From: Liolophura sinensis
Lineage: Eukaryota; Mollusca; Polyplacophora; Chitonida; Chitonidae
DNA: 64,000 nt
Reading direction: 5' to 3'
Assembly (NCBI RefSeq): GCF_032854445.1
Contig: NC_088300.1
Span: forward strand, 11,439,191-11,503,190
The notes beneath the pieces are model-generated. The model saw only the letters and a program-made list of their open reading frames with translations. It ran no database searches and was not told where the DNA came from. Both the position numbers and the translations under genes were made by a program. Numbering within the stretch: the first letter of the stretch is position 1; every line of letters begins with the position of its first letter. Below, one piece after another: positions 58,001 to 64,000 of the stretch.

Positions 58001-61000
58001 CTCGAAATTTCGTCCCTGACTAACTTGCCCATTTTTGTCTTTGACTAACTTGCCCATTTTTCCTCATTCTGTGAGGTCTGTTGATTTTGGAATGATGTTT
58101 TGAGGTTTGCTCGGAACATGAGATGAAAATCATGATATTCTACTGGAAAATTGTGTCAGCAACAAAAATAATATTTTTCCTCTAAAAATGCACTTTTGTG
58201 GACGAAATTAAATCTGTACTTTTATAACGGATACATGCACATGTGCAGTATACATGTACAGTGGTCTGTATATCAGAAATGTACTACATATTTGTGCTAC
58301 TTCAAGCTTTTGATATTTCAAGGTGAACAATGAGTTCGAGGAGTTGCAGGTGCCTCGTTCCCCACAGCTGGGACACGTATGTAATGGTGACACTGTCGTT
58401 AACCGACTTCTGGATGGCTATGATGCTTTTGAGGAGAAGATTAGTTACAAGTTTAAAGATCGGTCCTACTTGCTGCAAGCATTTACTCATGCCTCTTACC
58501 ACTACAACACTGTCACGGACTGCTATCAGAGGTGAGGCCAGGTAGCCGCTAATCCCATGGTACTGTTTGCAAAACTGACAATGGTTAAAATAACATAATG
58601 AGATACATGGATAACAACTTCTGTTTATTTGGGAGCGACGTTTCGGTAAAGATACTAATACCGTTTTCAAGCAGTGGTAATAGTGAATGCTTGAAAACGG
58701 TAGTAGTATCAATACCGAAACGTTGCTTCTATATAAACAGAAGTTGTTATCCATGTATCTCGTTACGTTGTCTAACTCAACTTCTAAATGCCTCTTAAAG
58801 ATGTTAATGGTTATGATGTATAATAGTGTTGAAAATAAACACAAATGGACTGGATGATTTGTACCTGAAAGTTTGTAGGTATTAAAGTGCTGGTGCTGTG
58901 TTGCAGGCTAGAGTTTCTAGGGGATGCAATCCTGGATTACGTCATAACGCGCCACCTGTTTGAAGACTCTAGGCGGTACTCTCCAGGTGTGCTCACAGAT
59001 TTACGATCAGCTCTCGTCAACAACAACATCTTCGCAGCTCTTGCCGTCAAGTGGGATTTCCATAAGTACTTCAAAGCTGTGTCACCAGCCCTTTTTTATG
59101 TGATCGAGAGATTTGTGTCTCGTCAGAAGGACAATGAAGACGTGATCGAGTTGGATGATGATGTAAGACTCACTCTTCCCTCTTTTCCCACATGCTGAGC
59201 CTCCCATTTGGTAATGCTTTGATGTGGCGTACAGTTGGGCTAAGTTGTAAATGTATAGATGAGTTCATCACTTTCAGGATGACATGCTCCTTACACCCAT
59301 ATCCCTCGTACCCATGATGCTAGCACCTGTTTTACACAGTTATGTTCCTGACACCCATGTCCTTTATACCCATGTTGCTAGCACCTGTTTAACACAGCTA
59401 TGTTCCTGACACCCATGTCCCTTGTACCCATGATGCTAGCACCTGTTTTATACAGTTCTGTTCCTGACGACAGTGTTCCTTGTACCCATGCTCCTATTAT
59501 CTGTTTTATGCAGTTATGTCCCGGACACCTGATGTCCTTGTGCCCATCAGCATGTTGCCAACACCTGTTTCACACAGTTGTGTCCCTGATGCCTGTGTCC
59601 TCTGTACACCTGTTTCACACAGTTGTTTGTAGCCATGTCCCTGACACCTGTGTTGTTTGTACCCATATTCCTGACACCTATGTTGTTCGTACCCATGTTC
59701 CTGACACCTGTGTTGTTTGTATCCATGTTCCTGACACCTGTGTTGTTTGTACCCATGTTCCTGACACCTTTGTTGTTTGCACCCATGTTCCTGACACCTT
59801 TGTTGTTTGCACCCATGTTCCTGACACCTGTGTTGTTTGTATCCATGTTCCTGACACCTGTGTTGTTTGTACCCATGTTCCTGACACCTTTGTTGTTTGC
59901 ACCCATGTTCCTGACACCTGTGTTGTTTGTATCCATGTTCCTGACACCTGTGTTGTTTGTACCCATATTTCCTGACACCTGTGTTGTGTGTACCCATGTT
60001 CCTGACACCTGTGTTGTGTGTACCCATGTTCCTGAAATCTGTGTTCTGTTGGTGACAGGAGGATGATTCTGATGACATGGAGAAGGTGGAGATGGAAATC
60101 CCCAAGGCTCTGGGGGACATCTTTGAGTCAGTTGCAGGTGCCATCTACCTGGACAGTGCCATGTCTCTGGACACAGTCTGGAGGGTCTATTACCGCATGA
60201 TGAAACCACAGATTGGTAAGCTACATGTAACCTCCATGCACTTGTCTTCTCTTTTCTTGATACTTTGAATCTCTACCATCTTCAGATGGCTTCAGTGGCC
60301 TAATGGTTAAGCATCTGCCTGGAAATGAAGAGACCTGGGATACCAAAGATTTTACAAATAGGACTTGTTTTTACTGCCTCATTTGACACTCAGCCCAAGA
60401 GATTAGAACAATGAAACAAGACTGATTGGGCATTATCATGTGTCATGTCTGGTTTGCTTCATGTTTGATGATACTACATTGGCGGCATGGACACACGCTG
60501 CCACATGAAGACACAGTATATGTACATACACATAATGACTCATCGTCATATGACTGAAAAATTGTTAAGTTTGATGTTAAACCCCAAGTATTCATTCGTT
60601 CATTCATTCTACCATCTTGATGAAATTATACTGTTAGGGTGACAAGGAATTTATTAAATTTTTAAAAGTATTTATACTGTTAGGGTGACAAGGAATTTAT
60701 TAAATTTTTAAAAGTATTTATATGTTCTTATAAGTTGTATGGCGCAGTTTACTTGCATATAATCAAGCGCTCCCTTCTCTGAAGACTTAAGGTGCACATC
60801 AACATTTTAGCATTGTCGTGTGAAACAAAATATATGGTTATACCAGGGAGGTACAATAGAATTATGTCATAGCATAGCTTATGTCATACCCAGGGTGTCG
60901 GTGTCCAGTAACAGAGAGAACAAAGTTAAAGAAAATGTTTAATATGGGTGATATATTAAAAAGTACTGCATGTATTGAGCTCAAGTTTTACACACATGTA

Positions 61001-62167
61001 GAACACAATAACTAGAAGGGGATGTTACATTGTTGATTTGCTGGGTGGATATTTATATAATCACAGTATTACAAAATCCACGACTTGGATCCAGAATATA
61101 TTTCTGTAACCCCTTTGACCATTTTGGTATTACATTAAAAGAAGACGACCAAAGACTATCTTTCCAAAGTCTCATGTTAGACTCCTTTAGGTGGGCGTGT
61201 AAATGCTTGTCCGATGGCCTAAATAAAAGAGAGTTCTTCGTCACCAAAATTTATTTATTTGTATGATGTTTTACGCCATACTCAACAATATTTCAGTTAA
61301 AAGATGGTGGCCAGCTATTATGGTGGGAGGAAACAGGGCAGGACCTGGGGAAAACCCATAACCATTCGCAGGTTGCTGGCAGACCTTCCCACTTAAGGCT
61401 GGAGAGGAAGCCGTCAAGAGCTGGACTTGAACTCACAGCGAACACATTGGTGAACACAGTAGTAGTTATTCTAGTTCACACAGGAGTTCCATATTTGTAC
61501 ATATGTTTATATTGGGGTGATGGAGGTTCTTATTTTGACTGAGTGTTTTAAGATCAAATTATAAACGGCAAGTTTGAATTGGTGTGAACACAATAGAACT
61601 ATTTCACACAGGAATCCCAAATTTGGTGTTGATGATCATATTTTGGTGAAGTACATGACATACATGGCATGAACAAGTCCTGGAGTTGTGTGCATACAAA
61701 TTTGTTAAACTTGAGGGGATTGTATGTGTCAAAGTCCATCCTTATACTCGAATGTCATGTGCTCTAGTCAAGGAATGTCTCTGTTCTGTTACAGATCAGT
61801 ACCTTGAGAGAATCCCCAAGTCTCCAGTGCGGGAATTGTTAGAGATGGAACCAGAAACTGCCAAGTTTGAGTAAGTTCTCTACAAGTTTAAACTTTAATA
61901 ATTTCAGGATGTCCCATGTACATGTATACATGTTCAAAACTAATTCTTTGCATTTTTTTTTTATAGCTTTTGTGTCATATGTCTTTTTTGTCTACTTGTT
62001 GTAGAAAGCCCGAGCGAACCATGGAGGGTAAGATCCGAGTGACGGTGAATGTTGTTGGCAAAGGCGTGTTTACAGGAGTGGGGAGGAATTACCGTATAGC
62101 AAAGAGTGCTGCAGCAAAGAAAGCGCTGAAGAACATCAAAACTATGCAAGCACAGGGACTGATCTGA
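36642..62167 (+). CDS. DICER1: Dicer ribonuclease III (16 recognisable exons, helicase half disrupted)
   Basis: Large RNase III enzyme that cuts long dsRNA and pre-miRNA hairpins. Exons: 36642-36740, 36929-37091, 37927-39334, 40457-40558, 41608-41759, 43342-43483, 44017-44092, 44830-44969, 50718-50897, 52910-53126, 53603-56886, 58323-58531, 58907-59162, 60059-60215, 61795-61870, 62005-62167. All splice joins fit phase. Domain order is DExD/H helicase, DUF283, platform, PAZ, RNase IIIa, RNase IIIb, dsRBD. The total of about 2,270 codons is longer than the roughly 1,920 aa of vertebrate Dicer because of a long PAZ-RIIIa linker. The assigned ATG at 36642 directly follows an AG acceptor-like site, so a 5' exon may exist upstream. 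Exon 3 contains about nine frameshifts and one stop, so a full-length product is not encoded as the sequence stands; everything from DUF283 on is open. Confidence 0.95.
37155..37280 (+). mobile_element. SINE family A tail fragment, Dicer intron 2
   Basis: CCTCCCACCATAATGGTGGT, then GTATAAGTGAAACATTTTTG and AGTACGACGTAAAACACG, with an AAATAAATAAATA end. It is 5' truncated. Confidence 0.75.
37927..39334 (+). pseudogene. DICER1: Dicer exon 3: helicase core with many frameshifts
   Basis: Homology to Dicer HEL1/HEL2i/HEL2 runs through the whole stretch but hops between frames. In order: [34 protein letters not shown] to [43 protein letters not shown] to ELGPWCC; a short [11 protein letters not shown] segment; [68 protein letters not shown]; and [20 protein letters not shown]. 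Breaks are near 37976, 37992, 38260, 38300, 38585, 38640, 38742, 38790 and 39196, with an in-frame TGA at 38970. Motif II reads EDCH rather than DECH. The exon ends CCAAG at a perfect GTAAGC donor. Neighbouring exons are clean. Some breaks fall in homopolymers, so sequencing error remains possible. Confidence 0.85.
39233..40330 (+). repeat. Tandem copies of the Dicer helicase motif V/VI exon end
   Basis: Six copies of a unit of about 118-124 bp: exon coding for [20 protein letters not shown] to SYTQSK, its donor GTAAGC, and about 15 bases of intron. Copies start near 39233 (functional), 39354, 39476, 39594, 39718 and 40200. Copies 2-6 have small indels (for example one G missing in CTGTGGTGC). 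Copy 5 is split by a SINE. Confidence 0.93.
39815..40166 (+). mobile_element. SINE family B inserted in the fifth exon copy
   Basis: A retroposon with the body and tail of the 33596-33965 copy. It splits the repeated exon between CCTACACCCA (left) and CTGCACCCAATCCAAGG (right), which gives a possible short target duplication around CACCCA and shows that it inserted after the exon fragment had amplified. Confidence 0.8.
40457..40558 (+). CDS. DICER1: Dicer exon 4: end of helicase motif VI
   Basis: Joins in phase 0 to QSK and reads [20 protein letters not shown], then [14 protein letters not shown]. Family Dicers have GRARA here (QSKGRARA). The glycine and the second arginine of motif VI are changed to Ser and Cys, so ATP-hydrolysis contacts are probably lost. 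Confidence 0.88.
40600..40728 (+). mobile_element. Short MITE-like element, Dicer intron 4
   Basis: A segment of about 130 bp with inverted ends (TACTGTAATTCTTCAACC and, reversed, TACCCTGTTTCCTCAACC). A diverged copy with the same internal landmarks (AAGGTGTTTATTCAA, CATAAATTGC) lies at 53278-53453. Confidence 0.6.
40930..41520. repeat. 35-bp tandem array, Dicer intron 4
   Basis: About 16 copies of a unit near 35 bp: GAGGCACTGTAGTGACAGGA then CTGCCCTGTCACAAA. The array ends shortly before the exon at 41608. Confidence 0.85.
41608..44969 (+). CDS. DICER1: Dicer exons 5-8: DUF283 dimerisation domain
   Basis: Exons 41608-41759, 43342-43483, 44017-44092 and 44830-44969. Together they read [12 protein letters not shown], then [95 protein letters not shown] and a [11 protein letters not shown] end. 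This is the dsRBD-like DUF283 fold of Dicers, which binds partner proteins. All four exons are open and in phase, in contrast to exon 3. Confidence 0.92.
42130..43235. repeat. 39-bp tandem array, Dicer intron 5
   Basis: About 28 copies of a 39-bp unit: CTGTGTTGGGGTTCTGTGCC, then AGGCTAGACTGCTGTCTGA. The period is a multiple of 3, so a 13-residue Cys/Leu repeat stays open in several frames on both strands. It is judged non-coding. Confidence 0.9.
44092..44340. repeat. 27-bp tandem array starting at the Dicer exon-7 donor
   Basis: Begins with the donor itself (GGTGAGTTGATACAAAGCTTAG) and runs on as about eight copies of GAGTTGATGAGGAGCTCAGA plus TTTCCAG. Looser copies continue to about 44540. 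Confidence 0.8.
44970..50717. other. Dicer intron 8 (5.7 kb), mostly unique
   Basis: No array or SINE is recognised. An acceptor-like TTTCAG at 46324-46329 precedes a 25-codon frame ending in TGA at 46407, a weak candidate for an alternative last exon. I recognise nothing in the rest. Confidence 0.5.
50718..53126 (+). CDS. DICER1: Dicer exons 9-10: platform region before PAZ
   Basis: Exon 50718-50897 reads [20 protein letters not shown] to [15 protein letters not shown]; exon 52910-53126 continues [20 protein letters not shown] to [20 protein letters not shown]. The pattern [10 protein letters not shown] with SIEL is conserved in animal Dicers. The junction is phase 0 (AGG|GTG). The donor of exon 9 (GTACTG) is the first of a row of copies in the adjacent 45-bp array. 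Confidence 0.92.
50885..51860. repeat. 45-bp tandem array seeded at the Dicer exon-9 donor
   Basis: About 20 copies of a 45-bp unit: GGAATAGTCCACCCAGGGTA, then CTGTGCACATGTCTACACTC and ATAAA. The piece ACCCAGGGTACTG equals the end of exon 9 plus its donor (50891-50903), so each unit carries a copy of that 5' splice site. The 15-codon period keeps frames open on both strands. It is judged non-coding. Confidence 0.92.
53278..53453 (+). mobile_element. MITE-like element, second copy, Dicer intron 10
   Basis: A diverged copy of 40600-40728: shared AAGGTGTTTATTCAA, ATAAATTGCACTAAAAGTTG and AAAAAGTTGAGGAA, with inverted TTCAAC/GTTGAG ends. Confidence 0.55.
53603..56886 (+). CDS. DICER1: Dicer exon 11: PAZ, long linker and RNase IIIa
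   Basis: A single open exon of 3,284 bp. PAZ and its surroundings span about 53700-54010 ([20 protein letters not shown], then [17 protein letters not shown] and [20 protein letters not shown]), which binds the RNA 3' end. The connector [20 protein letters not shown] follows. A linker of about 600 residues (54250-56100) is acidic and low-complexity and holds two in-frame repeat sets. RNase IIIa starts near 56113: [15 protein letters not shown] (56179) supplies the first Glu/Asp pair, and [16 protein letters not shown] (56740) supplies the second Asp/Glu pair. The metal-binding acidic residues are therefore all present. An insert between them is Ser/charge-rich, as in other animal Dicers. Confidence 0.95.
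54832..55131 (+). repeat. In-frame 16-residue coding repeats in Dicer linker
   Basis: Six consecutive 48-bp units coding for [16 protein letters not shown]-like segments. The best matching neighbours are at 54976-55071. The frame is preserved throughout. Confidence 0.9.
55606..55850 (+). repeat. In-frame 15-residue coding repeats in Dicer linker
   Basis: About five 45-bp units coding for [15 protein letters not shown]-like segments. The frame is preserved; the repeats are Gly/Ser/Gln-rich and probably disordered. Confidence 0.88.
57200..57467 (-). mobile_element. SINE family A, full length, reverse
   Basis: On the minus strand it starts GGGGGCCTCCGTGGCTCAGT with a tRNA-like A box and the B box GAGTTCAAGTCC, and ends in the CGGCATAAAACACCAATCAA tail plus AATAAA. 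It is flanked by CTGAAATT at 57192-57199 and 57468-57475, a target-site duplication. Confidence 0.88.
58323..60215 (+). CDS. DICER1: Dicer exons 12-14: RNase IIIb
   Basis: Exons 58323-58531, 58907-59162 and 60059-60215. They read [20 protein letters not shown], then [20 protein letters not shown] (first Glu/Asp pair), [40 protein letters not shown], an acidic stretch, and [20 protein letters not shown] (second Asp/Glu pair). The second catalytic site is therefore complete. Splice phases are 0, 2 and 0. Confidence 0.95.
58600..58761. repeat. Long hairpin (74-bp inverted arms) in Dicer intron 12
   Basis: The left arm 58600-58673 and right arm 58688-58761 are reverse complements with only a handful of mismatches, separated by a 14-base loop. 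The arms start GAGATACATGGATAACAACT and meet at TTTTCAAGCA/TGCTTGAAAA. Similarity continues about 9 bases outward. It is probably a fold-back MITE. Confidence 0.9.
59280..60050. repeat. 30-bp tandem array before the Dicer exon-14 acceptor
   Basis: About 25 copies of a 30-bp unit, CTGACACCTGTGTTGTTTGT then ACCCATGTTC. It runs up to the acceptor (GTTGGTGACAG at 60048-60058), whose polypyrimidine part appears to be a diverged last unit. Open frames on both strands follow from the period being a multiple of 3. Confidence 0.9.
60284..60608 (+). mobile_element. SINE family B in Dicer intron 14
   Basis: The head GGCTTCAGTGGCCTAATGGT resembles a tRNA A box. The tail is ACTGAAAAATTGTTAAGTTT, then GATGTTAAACCCCAAG and CATTCGTTCATTCATTC. 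Confidence 0.75.
60625..60725. repeat. Two-copy 46-bp direct duplication
   Basis: The segment TATACTGTTAGGGTGACAAG, then GAATTTATTAAATTTTTAAA and AGTATT, occurs twice in succession, apparently identical. It is a young local duplication. Confidence 0.8.
61246..61455 (-). mobile_element. SINE family A, reverse, truncated head
   Basis: Reverse copy of the family-A tail and body (TTTACGCCATACTCAACAAT), ending near the B box at about 61440; the tRNA head is missing. Confidence 0.75.
61795..62167 (+). CDS. DICER1: Dicer exons 15-16: C-terminal dsRBD
   Basis: Exon 61795-61870 reads [20 protein letters not shown] to ETAKFE; exon 62005-62167 reads [20 protein letters not shown], then [20 protein letters not shown] and ends at TGA. 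The KSAAAKKAL helix is the RNA-contacting end of a dsRBD. The stop codon is immediately followed by the 43-bp array. Confidence 0.95.
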
Positions 62168-64000
62168 GCCATTGCGTATTCTTGTGCCATTGGTAGCTTG
62201 TCTAAACTGAGCAATTACATAGTGCTATGCCATCGGTAGCTGGTCTGAACGGAGCCATTACATAGTGCTGTGCCATTGGTGGCTGGTCTAAACTGAGCCA
62301 TTACATAGTGCTGTGTCTGTCATTTGTGGCTAATCTAAACTGAGCCATTACATAGTGCTGTGCCATTGGTACCTGGTCTAAACTGAGCCATTACGTAGTG
62401 CTGTGTCATTGGTAGCTGATCTAAACAGAACTACTACATAGGGCTGTGTCATTGATAGTTGGTCTAAACTGAGCCATTACATAGCGCTGTGCCCTTGGTA
62501 ACTGGTCTAAACTGAGCCATTACGTAGTGCTGTGTCATTGGTAACTGGTCTAGACAGAACTACTACATAGGGCTGCGTCATTGATAGCTCGTCTAAATTA
62601 AGCCATTACGTAGTGCTGTGTCATTAATTGCTGCTCTAAACAGACCTACTATGTAGGGCTGTGCAATTGGTAGCTGGTCTAAACTGAGCCATTACATAGT
62701 GATGTGCCATTGGAAAATGGGCCAGAAAGCATAGCCTTACCTTGTGTACACTGTAAATGTAGCTGGTGTAAAATAGGCCATTAATAGTACTGTATCATCG
62801 GTAGCCATAGATTTAGCCAGAAATTGAAATCAGGGTATTTCATTTCCAGTCCTATCTCTCTCATGTTAATTTTATCAGAATACTTGGAGAGCGTCTCAAA
62901 GACATGGAGACATTCCGCTGGCCAAGCATCTGGTCTAGACTGAGCCATTATACAGTGCTGTGCCATGGGTAACATGTCCAAGCTGGGCCATTACATATTG
63001 GAGTGTCATCTGTAGCTGGTCATTACATAGTGCTGTGCCATGTAACTGTTCTAAACTGAGCCACATAATTCTTTGCGAATAGTAGCGGGGCCTCCGTGGC
63101 TCAGTCGGTTAAAGCGCTAGCGCAGCGTAATGACCCAAGAGTCTCTCACCAATGCAGTTGCTGTGAGTTCAAGTCCAGCTCATGCTGACTTCCTCTCCTG
63201 CCGTACTTGAGAAGGTCTGCCAGCAACCTGCGGATGGCCGTGGGTTTCCCCCGGGCTCTGCCCGGTTTCCACCCACCATAATGCTGGCCGCCGTTGTATA
63301 AGTGAAATATTCTTGAGTACCGCGTAAAACACCAATCAAAATCAAATCAAAGCGAATAGTAGCTGGTCTAATTTGATCCATTACATAGAGCTGTTCAGGG
63401 TTTGAATTATGGCATTCCTGAATGCTGTGTCGTTTGTAGGGAGCCTAAAAAGGGGCATTACACAGATCTCTGTCATTCATTGGGGGCATGAACTGTGGCA
63501 TTACTTACTGTGGCGCTGTAAACCCAGACGTGACTAGTGCTGTGATATGGTCATTACTATGCCGTTTCATCAGTTGCGGGCCTAGACTCAGTCATCAGGC
63601 AGTGCTGTAATGCTGGATGCTGTTGTGGATGGAGGCAGTACCTAGTACTTTACTCTTGGTAATGTATCCAAACTGAACCATTATGCAGAGTGGTACCATT
63701 GGTGGCCGGTATGAATTGAGTCATTACACAGTGCTGTACGCTGTATTGGTAGCAGTCTAAACCAAGGCATTACATAGGGATGTGCCATTGGTAGCAGGTC
63801 TAAACTGAGGCTTCGGGTGGGACTGGTGAGGTTGGAAGCAGTTCTGAGCTGAGACTTTACACAGGGCTATGTGGTTGGGAGCAGATGAAAACGGAGACTT
63901 TAGGTGGGCATGTGACCTTGGGAGGAGGTCTAAACTGAGGCATTACATCAGCCTGTGTCATAGGTAGCTGGTCTAAGCTGAGGCTTCACATGAGGCTGTG
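62150..64000. repeat. 43-bp tandem array from the Dicer stop codon onward
   Basis: About 35 copies of a 43-bp unit, GGTCTAAACTGAGCCATTAC then ATAGTGCTGTGCCATTGGTA and GCT, running to the window edge. The coding end and stop (GGACTGATCTGAGCCATTGC at 62157-62176) align with the unit as its first copy. A SINE is inserted at 63087-63351. No AATAAA is visible between the stop and the window end. Confidence 0.9.
63075..63363 (+). mobile_element. SINE family A, full length, with perfect target duplication
   Basis: The element 63087-63351 starts GGGGCCTCCGTGGCTCAGTC (A box) with B box GAGTTCAAGTCC and the tail TTGAGTACCGCGTAAAACAC, and ends in CAATCAAAATCAAATCAAA. The 12-bp sequence GCGAATAGTAGC flanks it at 63075-63086 and 63352-63363, direct evidence of target-primed insertion. 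It sits inside the 43-bp array. Confidence 0.93.

Noticed and set aside
59400-60209. Frames of 147-220 codons on both strands (VCTHVPDT-type repeats)
   Set aside because: Translation of the 30-bp intronic array before Dicer exon 14.
63087-63180. tRNA gene (also at the reverse copy near 57380-57467 and at 26490)
   Set aside because: A-box and B-box-like sequences are present, but they are heads of SINEs with poly(A)-like tails and target-site duplications, and no cloverleaf acceptor stem can be closed by eye.

Overview
This is a eukaryotic (metazoan) window: split genes with GT-AG introns, about 40% GC by eye, tRNA-derived SINEs and many minisatellites. The protein families (SLCO/OATP transporters and a single-chain Dicer) and the SINE tails ending in AATAAATAAA or CACTCACTCACT suggest a mollusc, probably a bivalve. 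That assignment is an inference from style, not from a database match.

Layout. (1) 327-4099, plus strand: the last five exons of an organic-anion transporter (OATP-A), cut off by the left window edge. (2) 6454-25313, minus strand: a nearly complete 12-exon paralogue (OATP-B) lying tail-to-tail with OATP-A; its introns are filled with tandem arrays. (3) About 25700-29860: a satellite-rich intergenic block. (4) 30057-31984, minus strand: a small two-exon gene for an acidic-tailed protein of about 108 aa, possibly the KEOPS subunit GON7. (5) 34200-36530: a 26-bp purine-rich satellite. (6) 36642-62167, plus strand: a Dicer gene of 16 recognisable exons. From DUF283 through PAZ, both RNase III domains and the dsRBD it is intact with both catalytic sites. 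Its helicase half carries about nine frameshifts, an in-frame stop and altered motifs I, II and VI. (7) 62150-64000: a 43-bp array in the Dicer 3' region.

The most unusual signal is at a scale that ordinary annotation misses. Many tandem arrays look like amplified copies of the exon/intron or stop-codon boundary they sit beside. The copied pieces include a 3' splice site plus the start of exon 2 in OATP-B (22440-23580), the OATP WVGAWW signature (18725-19445), the Dicer helicase motif V/VI exon end with its donor (39233-40330), the Dicer 5' splice site at 50897, and the stop codons of both OATP-A and Dicer. This suggests a recurring process that seeds minisatellites from gene-structure junctions and leaves rows of decoy splice sites. 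The second major signal is a Dicer whose helicase looks decayed while its nuclease core is preserved. Both could partly reflect assembly error, and the tests are given in the findings.
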